From JAPULR01 sp965238215 (lineage in GTDB: Bacteria > Chloroflexota > Dehalococcoidia > Lucifugimonadales > GCA-2712585): a stretch of 64,000 nt of DNA. A program made the translations under genes and the position numbers. Under the pieces are notes generated by a model. That model had not been told where the DNA came from and searched no databases. It saw only the letters and a list, made by a program, of their open reading frames with translations. Location of the stretch: NCBI GenBank assembly GCA_965238215.1, contig OZ250180.1:620001-684000 (forward strand). The letters run 5' to 3'. Below are positions 52,265 through 60,665 of this stretch, piece after piece (position 1 is the stretch's first letter; each line of letters starts with the position of its first letter).

Positions 52265-54274
52265 CTACTTGTACACAGGCACCGTGAATTCATGATGCCG
52301 GGTCGGTCCCATGTGTATGTGTCGCGACTCGTAGGATTCCACCGTCTGCGGGTTGTACACCACCTGACCAATCAGCCAGAACAGCGGAATCATCAAGTGG
52401 TTCTCGTACGTCCATTTGGTCGCTTCTACTTCCAGCTCCTGCAGGTGTTCCCAGCTGGTGGCCGCTTCCATCTTGTCGATGAATTCGTACACCTCGGGAT
52501 GTCCCTGCCACTCCTGTCGCCAGTTCACGTTGTTTCTGAAGTCCCCAACAACGTCACCGGGTACCGGTGCTCCCCAGCGTGAGGGAATGATTCCCCTGGT
52601 GTGCTCCCGGTTCCTGAGAAATGGAGCAAGCTGTGCCCAGTCCATTGGGCTCAACTCCGCCTCTAAGCCTACCGCATCGAAGTAGGACACAAGGGCCTCC
52701 ATGATGTCTCCGATTTCCGGCAGGCTGGGAGAGGCGGGGGGCAAAAGGATTTGCATGTCAAATCCATCGGGATAGCCTGCCTCATTCAGAAGCGCGCGCG
52801 CCCGGTCCGGGTCAAAGTCATAGGGAAGCCAGTGGTCCTGGTGATGAGGCCATGCCTGGGGATAATTAAATAGGGTCTGTTTTACTGCCGTGCCTTTGAA
52901 GAAGACATCGTTTATCTCATCCCGGTTGATCGCCAGGTTGAGAGCTTCCCTTACCCTAATGTCGCGCATCGGACTAGTTTCGTCAATTTCATACCTTCCA
53001 GGTGAGCATTGGTAGTCCACAGCCTTTATCGGCCGCCCGTCGTCACCGGCGGGGGGACAATTCCCATATCCGTCCTGCAGATTCGCGTCGAACATGCCGC
53101 CGATGAACATGAAGAAGCGAGCGCTGGGCGTCGTGCTGTGAGCAACCAGGAAGCCCCTGCTCATGGCCTGTTCGTGAAGAGCCTGGGAAATTTCCGAAAT
53201 GTCAGCCTCGCTTGTGTAGAGCATCGCCGACCGGGTAACCTCTTCAGACACGTAGAAGAATTCAAGCTCGTGGAACAGCGGTGTCTGTCGGTAATGGTCT
53301 ACCACCCGCTCCATCGATATGCCCTGGTTGACCTCAAAGTCCAGGAAGGTGAAAGGTCCGGTACCTATCGGGTCCGCGACGTAGCCGTCCCACTTAACAT
53401 TATCGAAGTGTTGCTTGCTGATCACGCCCCGCCTGTCGTCAGAGTTAATATCCTGACCCCAGGTCCAACTGGGCTGGTCCAGCTTCCAGACGAACTCGTG
53501 GTCGCTGATGATGTCAAAGTACTCCGGCGTGGGAAAGCTGAACGGAGTCAACTGCCCCGAGTTGCCATCCTGGTGAGGCGTGAAATTGTTAACGTCGTAA
53601 GAGTGAATGACGTCGGCAACTGTCATCGTGAATTCCGTTGGCTTCCCGTACCTGTAGAAAGGTACGTTTTGCTTCAGAACAAACCGCCAATCACTTGCGT
53701 CATCGCTGATCTCCCAGCTTTCCGCCAGGTACCCCTCCAACTCCTCCGTGAACCGATCGTTGTGTAAGAGAGTGTCGAACATGCCCGTCATCGGACCCTG
53801 TGCACTCTGAACTGACCCAATGGCAAACTGAACAGTAGTCTGAGCGATCGGCGGGGCAATAGCTACCCTCAGACGCGGCTGCACCGGCTCCATAGCCATA
53901 ACAGGGGCCTGTGTGGGCGCAGCGGTGGCCGTCACTTCAGGGATGAACCTTTGACGCGTCGCCGTAGGCGCCGCCGTCGGGGCCATTGTGGGCGCTGGAG
54001 CCGCCGTCGCCCGGGCTGCCGTCGCAGGAGTCGCCGTCGCTGGAGCCGCCGTCGCCGGGGCCGCCGCCGCAGGGGCTGCCGCCGCAGGAGCCGCCGTCGC
54101 AGCCCTAGTAGGCACAGCTGGGGCCGCCCTAGTAGGCACAGCTGGGGCCGCCGTCGCAGCCGGTGTTTCCTCATCGTCATCGCCGCCGCAGGCGACAATG
54201 ACAATCGCCATTAGCGCGGCCATGGACAGCAGAATTAACATCTGCCATCTTCTAAGCCACATTGGAGACCTCAT
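52265..54274 (-). CDS. ABC transporter solute-binding lipoprotein, family 5 (copy 3)
   Basis: 669 residues. The ATG at 54274 has AGGAGGT 6 bases upstream; a longer reading to 54322 was rejected. Lipobox VIVAC, Cys29. The linker (about 35-120) is unusually repetitive (APAVPTRA, then AAPA/ATAAP units). The family-5 domain has LAESWEISDDASDWRFVLKQ, LNLAINRDEINDVFF and YPDGFDMQILLP. Very similar to copy 4, with a shared leader, promoter type and terminator. Confidence 0.92.
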   Translation of the reverse strand: MRSPMWLRRWQMLILLSMAALMAIVIVACGGDDDEETPAATAAPAVPTRAAPAVPTRAATAAPAAAAPAAAAPATAAPATATPATAARATAAPAPTMAPTAAPTATRQRFIPEVTATAAPTQAPVMAMEPVQPRLRVAIAPPIAQTTVQFAIGSVQSAQGPMTGMFDTLLHNDRFTEELEGYLAESWEISDDASDWRFVLKQNVPFYRYGKPTEFTMTVADVIHSYDVNNFTPHQDGNSGQLTPFSFPTPEYFDIISDHEFVWKLDQPSWTWGQDINSDDRRGVISKQHFDNVKWDGYVADPIGTGPFTFLDFEVNQGISMERVVDHYRQTPLFHELEFFYVSEEVTRSAMLYTSEADISEISQALHEQAMSRGFLVAHSTTPSARFFMFIGGMFDANLQDGYGNCPPAGDDGRPIKAVDYQCSPGRYEIDETSPMRDIRVREALNLAINRDEINDVFFKGTAVKQTLFNYPQAWPHHQDHWLPYDFDPDRARALLNEAGYPDGFDMQILLPPASPSLPEIGDIMEALVSYFDAVGLEAELSPMDWAQLAPFLRNREHTRGIIPSRWGAPVPGDVVGDFRNNVNWRQEWQGHPEVYEFIDKMEAATSWEHLQELEVEATKWTYENHLMIPLFWLIGQVVYNPQTVESYESRHIHMGPTRHHEFTVPVYK
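53985..54170. repeat. Linker repeats in copy 3, including an exact 24-base tandem duplication
   Basis: GC-rich units coding Ala-Ala-Pro-Ala-Thr repeats. Around 54098-54150 a 24-base unit (core CTAGTAGGCACAGCTGGGG) occurs twice in tandem, coding the VPTRAAPA repeat. Such tracts change length easily. Confidence 0.7.
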
Positions 54275-54358
54275 GTATGCACCTCCTAGAATTTTCCAAA
54301 ACTTTGCACCGCCAGCAAGCAAGCTAAACCGCCCGCTCGAAAACAGTGAATTCGGTGC

Positions 54359-54387
54359 ATCCTAGACTAGCATAGTCGCCTTTTCAA
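54359..54387 (-). promoter_or_regulatory. Promoter of solute-binding protein copy 3
   Basis: Minus strand TTGAAA (54387-54382), 17 bases, TAGGAT (54364-54359). Confidence 0.55.
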
Positions 54388-54629
54388 TACCAATTCCAAA
54401 CCCGTCGCCATCTGCTTCCTGCCGCTGTGTCAATCAGAAAGCCCCTTGGTGCGAGCTGTTGCACGCCCACCCTTAGAAAGGCCTCCACCGCCTCATCTGT
54501 GCTCAGGCCCAACAACGTCAGTATTTGAAGGTAATTCTTCCGACCGCATTCCCACAACAACACCCGCCGACTTCGCGACCCCTGGATCCTCTTCGACCGC
54601 CACTCAACGTTCGCTCCCCACAAAGAAAC

Positions 54630-54662
54630 GAACAGCCGCCCTCGCAATGAGGGCGGCTGTTC
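54630..54662. terminator. Terminator after solute-binding protein copy 4
   Basis: Perfect 14-bp stem GAACAGCCGCCCTC (54630-54643) and complement (54649-54662), loop GCAAT; minus-strand tail GTTTCTTTG. Same stem-loop as copy 3. The stretch 54388-54629 between this and copy 3's promoter holds no gene I can support. Confidence 0.83.
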
Positions 54663-54690
54663 GCCTGTTCTCTATCTATCTAGGGTCGAC

Positions 54691-56688
54691 CTACTTATAC
54701 ACGGGCACCGTGAACTCATGGTGTCGGGTCGGCCCCATGTGGATATGTCGGGACACGTAGGATTCCACCGTCCCGGGGTTGTACATTACCTGCCCCACCA
54801 GCCAGAACATCGGAATCGTCAGGTGATTGGGCCTTTCCCAATTCACCGCATCTATCTCTAGTCCACGTAGCTGGTCCCAATTGGTGGCGGCCTCCAGGAT
54901 GTTGATGTGTTCATAGACCGGATCCCACATCTGCCACTCCTGCCGCCAGTCCACGTTGTTCTTGAAGGCGCTGACTACGCTGCCGGGGGTGGGCGAACCC
55001 CACCGGGCGGGAATGATTCCCCGGGTATGACGCCGGTTTCTGACAGTGGGCACCATTTGCGACCTGTCGATCACCTGGAGATCTATGCTAACGCCGACGT
55101 TATTGAAGTACTGGGTGAGGGCCTCCATAAGTTCACCCACCTCAGGCAGGCCGGGCAACGCGTTGGTGGTGTAGATCTGCATCTCGAACCCGTTGGCGTA
55201 CCCCGCGTCTATGATCAGTTGCCTGCCCCGGTCGGGATCGTAGTCATAGGGGACCCAGTCATCCTGGTGATGGCCCCACCAGTTGGGGAAGTTCCATTGG
55301 ATCATTGGGATGGCCGTGTTGTTGAAGAAGACCTCGTTCATCTCGTCCCGGTTGATGGCCAGGTTAAGGGCCTCTCGCACGTCCTGATTGCGCAAGGGGC
55401 TCTCGGTGTCGACTTCATACCTTCCAGCCGGGCATCGCCCCCAAAAGGCGGCGGGTTCGGGCTGGACGTCGGTGCCGGGCGGGCAGTTCTTGAAGCCATC
55501 GGGTCTGGTCTCCTCAAACATGCCGCCGATGAACATGAAGAATCGGGCGCTGGGAGTGGTGCTGCTGGCCACCTGGTACCCCCGGGAGATGGCCTGCTCG
55601 TGAAGGGCCAGGGACATCTCGGAGATGTCCGCTTCGTTTGTGTAGAGCATAGCCGTCCGGGTGGCCTCCTCACTCACGTAGATGAACTCAAGCTCGTGAA
55701 TTAGAGGCGTCTGCCGGTAGTGGTCCTCCACCCGCTCCATGGAGACTCCTCGGTTGATCTCGAAATCCAGGAAGGTGAAGGGGCCGGCTCCGATAGGATC
55801 AGCAACGTATCCGTCCCAGCCCACTTTTTCGAAGTAGTCCTTGCTGATTACGCCACGCCGCTCATCGGTTTGGTGCTGGCCCCAAATCAGGTTGGGCTTT
55901 GTCAGCTTCCATACAAACTCGTAGTCGTTGAGGATCTCAAAGTGTTCGTCGTCCGGGGCGAAGAAGTCGGCATAACGGCTCGAGTTGCCGGCCTGCCAAG
56001 GCTCGAAGTAGTTGATGTTGATAGAGTGCAATATGTCCGCCGAAGTTACCGAATATTCGGTGGGCGCGCCCCTCTGGTAGAAGGGCACGTTCTCCCTCAG
56101 CTTGAAGGTCCAATCCCGGGCGTTGGGGCTGATGTCCCAGCTTTCAGCCACGTAACCTTCCCATTCCTCGGTGAAGCGTTCGTTTACAAGCAGGCCATCG
56201 TACATGCCCGTAAGAGGCCCTTGGGGGCTCTGCAATTGCCCAAGGTCGAACATGGTGGAGCTTTGGCTGATGGGCGGCGCAATGGCTACCCGCAAGCGCG
56301 GCTGCACCGGCTCCTTCTCCATCATCATTGCCGGCGGGGTCGTCGGTGCCGGTGTCGCCGTAACCTCAGGGATGAATCTCTGGCGCGTCGGCGTCGGGGC
56401 CGCAGTCGCCGGTGCGGGTGCCGCAGTCGCCGGAGCCGGGGCTGCAGTCGCCGGAGCGGCGGGGGCCGCGGGCGCTGCCGTCGGGGCCATTGTTGGCGCT
56501 GCCGCCGGGGCAGGTGCTGCCGTCGGGGCCGGCGCCGCAGTCGGGGCCGGCGCCGCAGTCGGAGCAACGGTAGCCGCCGGCGTTTCCTCATCATCGCCGC
56601 CGCAGGCGACGATTACCATCGCCATGAGCGCGAGCATGGACAGCAGAATCAACATCTGCCATCTTCTAAGCCACTTTCGAGACCTCAT
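54691..56688 (-). CDS. ABC transporter solute-binding lipoprotein, family 5 (copy 4)
   Basis: 665 residues from the ATG at 56688, with AGGAGGT upstream; a reading to 56760 was rejected. Signal MRSRKWLRRWQ, hydrophobic core, lipobox VIVAC with Cys29. Linker of TAAPAP units to about 120. The binding domain has VAESWDISPNARDWTFKLRE, ALNLAINRDEMNEVFF and YANGFEMQIY. The end HIHMGPTRHHEFTVPVYK is identical to copy 3. The upstream gene in the array by transcription order, yet it has its own promoter and terminator. Confidence 0.92.
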   Translation of the reverse strand: MRSRKWLRRWQMLILLSMLALMAMVIVACGGDDEETPAATVAPTAAPAPTAAPAPTAAPAPAAAPTMAPTAAPAAPAAPATAAPAPATAAPAPATAAPTPTRQRFIPEVTATPAPTTPPAMMMEKEPVQPRLRVAIAPPISQSSTMFDLGQLQSPQGPLTGMYDGLLVNERFTEEWEGYVAESWDISPNARDWTFKLRENVPFYQRGAPTEYSVTSADILHSININYFEPWQAGNSSRYADFFAPDDEHFEILNDYEFVWKLTKPNLIWGQHQTDERRGVISKDYFEKVGWDGYVADPIGAGPFTFLDFEINRGVSMERVEDHYRQTPLIHELEFIYVSEEATRTAMLYTNEADISEMSLALHEQAISRGYQVASSTTPSARFFMFIGGMFEETRPDGFKNCPPGTDVQPEPAAFWGRCPAGRYEVDTESPLRNQDVREALNLAINRDEMNEVFFNNTAIPMIQWNFPNWWGHHQDDWVPYDYDPDRGRQLIIDAGYANGFEMQIYTTNALPGLPEVGELMEALTQYFNNVGVSIDLQVIDRSQMVPTVRNRRHTRGIIPARWGSPTPGSVVSAFKNNVDWRQEWQMWDPVYEHINILEAATNWDQLRGLEIDAVNWERPNHLTIPMFWLVGQVMYNPGTVESYVSRHIHMGPTRHHEFTVPVYK
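56400..56580. repeat. Linker repeats in copy 4
   Basis: Tandem GC-rich units of about 15-24 bases coding ATAAPAP/PTAAPA repeats of the lipoprotein linker, similar to copies 2 and 3. Confidence 0.6.
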
Positions 56689-56771
56689 GTACGCACCTCC
56701 TAGAATTTTCCAAAACCTCGCACTGCCGGCAAGCAAACACGTCCGCCAGCTTGAAAGCAATGTTTCAATGC

Positions 56772-56801
56772 ATCCTAGGCTAGCCGAGTCGAAATTGTCA
56801 A
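56772..56801 (-). promoter_or_regulatory. Promoter of solute-binding protein copy 4
   Basis: Minus strand TTGACA (56801-56796), 18 bases, TAGGAT (56777-56772). Similar to the copy 3 promoter, including the CTAG bases before the -10 box. Confidence 0.6.
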
Positions 56802-56844
56802 TAGCGGATTCTAAATCCGTGGCTGGACAATTACCTTTTCTGTA

Positions 56845-57654
56845 TCAATCAGAAAGCCCCTTAGAGCGAGCCACCGCCCTACCTCCCTCCAGATAAGCCG
56901 CCGCCGCCGACTGAAGCGCGCCCCGCGGCGAAAAGGCGAAGGCGCGAAACCCCTTCTCCAACGCTTGCGGCATCTCCTCCACAGACGCCGGAATGAACAC
57001 CGTCTTGCCCGCCGCTACGGACGCCTCCCGGATCCTGTCCGTCAACGCGTCCACTTCGTCCTGCGGCGGCCAGCCCATGGAGTGGGCCAGGTCGCCAGGG
57101 CCTATGCCTATAAAGTCCAGGGCCGGAAGGGCTAGAATCGCCTCCAGTTCGTCGACCGCACTCTTCTCTTCTATAGTGCATCCAACAATAGTCTCATCGT
57201 TAATCTGATGAGTCCAGCCAATCATCTCTGGATTGGAACCCTCCGGCGCATTGACGTCCCGTCCAAAGCTTCCCGCCCGACCGCCGTGAAACACCGTTCG
57301 CCGGCCCTCCGGATGAAACTTGGCCGCATCCAAGACCGCCTGCACCTCGGCAAGGGAAGCCACCCGCGTCGCCAGAATGCCCTGGGCGCCGGCATTGAGA
57401 GCGCGCAGTATCAGCCGCGGATCGTAGGGCGTTCTTAATATGGTGTTCATGCCTCCCAGATCAGCCGCCCGAAACACGTCCTCCAGACGGGCCGGATCAA
57501 ACAAATCGTTCTCGCACACCACGTCCAGGTAATCGAATCCCAGCAGACCCAGCGTCTCCACCATGGCCGGGGTTGCCTCCGGCGCGCCCACGGTGACCCC
57601 AAAGACCACTTGGCCCGCCTTCATCTTCCGCTTAGTCTCGTTTCGACGAACCAC
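56845..57654 (-). CDS. HpcH/HpaI aldolase family protein
   Basis: 269 residues from a GTG with GAGGAG upstream. Class II (metal, pyruvate-type) aldolase of the HpaI/2-dehydro-3-deoxyglucarate aldolase group: FGVTVGAPEATPAMVETLG at the start, LRTPYDPRLILRALNAGAQGILA, the metal-ligand IEEKSAVDELEAI stretch and FIGIGPGDLAHSMG. Cleaves or forms 4-hydroxy-2-oxoacids. It lies 37 bases after an amidohydrolase in the same direction, perhaps one pathway. Confidence 0.88.
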   Translation of the reverse strand: MVRRNETKRKMKAGQVVFGVTVGAPEATPAMVETLGLLGFDYLDVVCENDLFDPARLEDVFRAADLGGMNTILRTPYDPRLILRALNAGAQGILATRVASLAEVQAVLDAAKFHPEGRRTVFHGGRAGSFGRDVNAPEGSNPEMIGWTHQINDETIVGCTIEEKSAVDELEAILALPALDFIGIGPGDLAHSMGWPPQDEVDALTDRIREASVAAGKTVFIPASVEEMPQALEKGFRAFAFSPRGALQSAAAAYLEGGRAVARSKGLSD

Positions 57655-57691
57655 TAGCCGCTCCTCTCATCTCCGATGCCCTGCCTCGGTC

Positions 57692-58813
57692 TCACCCCAA
57701 GTCGTAGAGCTTGATGGCGTTGGTACGTGTTACCTTCAGGGCTACCTCCGGCGAAATCCCCTCAAAGTTCTGGTCTACAATCTTGTGTGAGTTGGGGAAA
57801 GTAGAAGCCCCGTGGGGGTAGTCGCTTGCCCAGGCGAAGTTATCCTCGCCGAAATAGTCCGTAAGCATCAGGCCCACGGCATCGTCCATGAAAGTACCGT
57901 AAATCTGCCGCTTGGCGTACTCGCTGGGCGCCATCTCCAGGTCCGTTACCGTCTTCCAACCTTGCTGGTGGTACCAAACGTCAGACCGGTAGACGTAGTG
58001 GGGCATCCAGCCAATGTCGTTCTCCGCCGACACAATCTTCAGGTTGGGGTGACGCGCCAGCACGCCGGAGAAGAGAATCTCGGAAAGCGAGCGCTTTACC
58101 TCGTCGATCATACTCATGACGCCCAGGTAGTGGTTGCTCTTGAACTTGCCCACCTTCTGGGTCTCCGGGCCGTGACCGGAGTTCACGTGCAGGCTGATAG
58201 GCATGTTCAGTTCCGACGCGGCGGCCCAGAAGGGTTCGTAAACGGGATCGCCGTAGCTCATCTCGTCGGGAGGAGAGGTCATGATTACACCGCCCCGAAG
58301 CCCCAACTCGGCGCAGCGTCGCAGCTCCTTAACCCCTTCCGCAGCGTCCAACAGAGGAATTAGCCCCAAGCCGACGAAACGACGCGGGTTGTAGCTGCAG
58401 AACTCCGAAAGCCAATTGTTGTAACCCCGGAACAGCGCCGCCTGCAAAGCCGCGTCCCTGGTGAAGGCAAACATTCGGAAGCCCTGGGTTGTGTAGATGA
58501 CCTCCGCCTCTATCCCGTCCAACTCCATGTCCGGTATGCGCTCCGCCGGGAGATATGCTCCAAGACGACAGTCGTCCAGAGTTTCCCCCTTGGTGGCCCG
58601 ATTCTCCTCCGCGCTGCGGCCCGCGTTGAAGGAACCCGCGATGCTCTTCGGCTCCATGCCTTCGAAAATCATGTACTCGCCGGGGGCCAAACCCGGAGGA
58701 TTCACCACATTGTGTGGCGCCCGGTCCCGAAACGCCGGGTCTACGTAGTCCGTCCACATGGTCCGAGGCTCCACCACGTGGGAATCTGCCGAAATCAGCT
58801 TGTATTCTGCCAT
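57692..58813 (-). CDS. Amidohydrolase family 2 (PF04909-like)
   Basis: 373 residues. N-terminal SADSHVVEP replaces the classic HxH, as in many members. Then LDGIEAEVIYTTQGF, ELRRCAELGLRGGVIMTSPP, ISLHVNSGHG and WASDYPHGASTFP with the catalytic Asp. AAGGAG before the ATG. A relative of the protein at 40144-41322. Likely catabolic hydrolase or decarboxylase, co-transcribed with the HpaI-type aldolase. Confidence 0.88.
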   Translation of the reverse strand: MAEYKLISADSHVVEPRTMWTDYVDPAFRDRAPHNVVNPPGLAPGEYMIFEGMEPKSIAGSFNAGRSAEENRATKGETLDDCRLGAYLPAERIPDMELDGIEAEVIYTTQGFRMFAFTRDAALQAALFRGYNNWLSEFCSYNPRRFVGLGLIPLLDAAEGVKELRRCAELGLRGGVIMTSPPDEMSYGDPVYEPFWAAASELNMPISLHVNSGHGPETQKVGKFKSNHYLGVMSMIDEVKRSLSEILFSGVLARHPNLKIVSAENDIGWMPHYVYRSDVWYHQQGWKTVTDLEMAPSEYAKRQIYGTFMDDAVGLMLTDYFGEDNFAWASDYPHGASTFPNSHKIVDQNFEGISPEVALKVTRTNAIKLYDLG

Positions 58814-58960
58814 TCTGGTCTCCTTTCACCCGAGGCTGGCACTATGCGTCCCCGGCTGGTCTTCAGACCATTCTATCAGAATCCACAAGACAATTCCGCA
58901 GAAAGCCAGACGGAGCCTTCTAACAACGTCACCGTTATTTCTAAATGCCTGGCGCTTATA

Positions 58961-58966
58961 TATAAT
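58961..58966 (+). promoter_or_regulatory. -10 box for tRNA-Ser(CGA)
   Basis: A perfect TATAAT 30 bases before the tRNA. The -35 region is weak. Confidence 0.45.
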
Positions 58967-58996
58967 GTAAAGAGAACAAAGAGCCGTTCAGACCTT

Positions 58997-59086
58997 GGAG
59001 AGGTGGCCGAGTGGTTTAAGGCGCCGCTCTCGAAAAGCGGTATACGTTGGCGCGTATCGCGGGTTCGAATCCCGCCCTCTCCGCCA
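58997..59086 (+). tRNA. tRNA-Ser (anticodon CGA)
   Basis: Acceptor stem GGAGAGG (58997-59003) pairs with CCTCTCC (59076-59082), then G and an encoded CCA. Anticodon stem CCGCT/AGCGG around the loop CTCGAAA gives anticodon CGA, reading UCG. A long variable arm (type II tRNA) and the T-arm GCGGG-TTCGAAT-CCCGC are present. Confidence 0.95.
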
Positions 59087-59205
59087 TCCACTCCTCAATC
59101 AACATCTTTACTGATGGATATACTATCGTCGCCTCTTACGTCCCAGAGCCGGCTGCCGACTTCAGCCCTTCCGCCCGGATTCGGCGGTCTGGCCCATCCT
59201 TACTG

Positions 59206-59235
59206 TTGACACTAAATTCCCAATCGCTGCATACT
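59206..59235 (+). promoter_or_regulatory. Promoter for tRNA-Ser(GGA)
   Basis: TTGACA (59206-59211), 18 bases, CATACT (59230-59235). The tRNA begins 45 bases downstream. Implies separate transcription of the two serine tRNAs. Confidence 0.45.
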
Positions 59236-59280
59236 TTACAGCCGATGCGGTGCCTTGGGCATCAATATCCGCATTACTTC

Positions 59281-59372
59281 GGAGAGGTGCCAGAGTGGAC
59301 GAATGGGCGCGCCTGGAGAGCGCGTAGGCTGGGCAACCGGCCTCGCGGGTTCGAATCCCGCCCTCTCCGCCA
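59281..59372 (+). tRNA. tRNA-Ser (anticodon GGA)
   Basis: Acceptor GGAGAGG (59281-59287) pairs with CCTCTCC (59362-59368), then G and encoded CCA. Anticodon stem CGCGC/GCGCG around the loop CTGGAGA gives anticodon GGA, reading UCC/UCU. Long variable arm. Acceptor and T-arm are the same as in the upstream serine tRNA. Confidence 0.95.
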
Positions 59373-59430
59373 CCACCCACCTCACCTCCGTTGTAGCCCT
59401 ATTCCCATATGCTATGCTAAATTTACCGCC

Positions 59431-60603
59431 ATGAGCGACCTCAAGTACTGGATCTCCTTCGATAAGGTGCGGCAACTTGGCACCGTCCGATTTCGATTGC
59501 TTGAAGGATTCTTTGGCTCCCTGGAAGACGCGTGGCACGCCCCTATACGCCATCTAAGGACTGCCGGTCTCGACCGGCGTACCGTCGGGTTCGTTGAAGA
59601 AGGTCGTAAAACCATCGACCCAGACCGGGAGTTGGAGCGATTGCACGAGGCTGGCGTCTCCGTATTCAACTGGAATGATTCAGGCTATCCCACCCTGCTC
59701 AAGCAGATCCCCGATCCCCCTCCCGTGCTCTATGTCAAGGGCAAGATCGAACCGGAAGACCAGCGTTCAATCGCCCTCGTAGGCACCCGACGGGCCACCC
59801 CATACGGAAGGGAAGCAGCCCAAATCTTGGCCGCAGACCTCTCCCGCAGCGGCATCACCGTGGTAAGCGGCCTCGCCCGAGGCATCGATACCGTCGCTCA
59901 TAAGGCGGTCCTTTCCATAGGTGGTCGTACCCTGGCCATCATGGCCAGCGGCGTCGACTACATCTACCCCAGGGAAAACAAGCAGTTGTCAGAGGAAATA
60001 GCCGAAACGGGCGCCCTCATCAGCGAGCATCCCCTGGGCGTCCGCCCGGACGCCCGCCAGTTTCCCCGCCGTAACCGGCTCATGAGCGGCATGACTTTGG
60101 GCACCCTCGTCGTCGAGGCCGGTCGTGGCAGCGGCGCCATCTGGACAGTGCGCCACGCCCTGGAGCAGGATAGGGAAGTCTTCTGCATCCCCGGCAGCAT
60201 CTTCTCCCCTGCCAGTTCCGGCCCCAACCAGCTTATTCAGGAAGGGGCCAAGCTGGTCATGAACTCCCAGGACATCCTCCAGGAGATGAACCTCAACACC
60301 ATCTATAATCTTCCTATCCAAACCAAGCCTGCTCCCAAGAGAAGGGAAGCGCCTCCCGCGAAGGCGCCCGCAGACCAGATACCGCTGAAACCGGCCGCTC
60401 CGGTACTTGAAGGCGATGAAAAAGCCCTGCTAGACCAGATATCCTACGAGCCTATCCACATAGACCAAATCTGCCGGAGCGCGGGATTGCCCGTCCACGT
60501 CGTCAGCAGCACCCTTACCATTATGGAACTGAACGGCCTGGTCAAGCAGGTCCCCGGAATGCAGTACGTCCTCACGCGGGAGGCGTCGAGAGTCTATGGA
60601 TAG
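59431..60603 (+). CDS. dprA: DNA-processing protein DprA/Smf
   Basis: DprA loads RecA on incoming single-stranded DNA in natural transformation. 390 residues from the ATG at 59431; a reading from 59047 runs through the tRNA and was rejected. Rossmann-like domain: SIALVGTRRATPYGREAA, VVSGLARGIDTVAHKAVL, TLAIMASGVDYIYPREN, SEHPLGVRP, FPRRNRLMSGM, GSGAIWTVRHALEQDREVF. An N-terminal helical domain and a C-terminal winged-helix-like domain flank it. No com genes are nearby. Confidence 0.94.
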   Translation: MSDLKYWISFDKVRQLGTVRFRLLEGFFGSLEDAWHAPIRHLRTAGLDRRTVGFVEEGRKTIDPDRELERLHEAGVSVFNWNDSGYPTLLKQIPDPPPVLYVKGKIEPEDQRSIALVGTRRATPYGREAAQILAADLSRSGITVVSGLARGIDTVAHKAVLSIGGRTLAIMASGVDYIYPRENKQLSEEIAETGALISEHPLGVRPDARQFPRRNRLMSGMTLGTLVVEAGRGSGAIWTVRHALEQDREVFCIPGSIFSPASSGPNQLIQEGAKLVMNSQDILQEMNLNTIYNLPIQTKPAPKRREAPPAKAPADQIPLKPAAPVLEGDEKALLDQISYEPIHIDQICRSAGLPVHVVSSTLTIMELNGLVKQVPGMQYVLTREASRVYG

Positions 60604-60665
60604 AACTAAGGTCTACTCATACACCCAACCAAACAATTCACAAACCCAGGAGGCTGAAGCCGTTC

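Noticed and set aside
55720..56703. 327-codon plus-strand frame opposite solute-binding protein copy 4
   Set aside because: Antisense shadow; its C-terminal part is an Arg/Cys/Ser run created by the linker repeats.
59047..59430. Long N-terminal extension of DprA
   Set aside because: It would read through the tRNA-Ser(GGA) gene; the normal start is the ATG at 59431.
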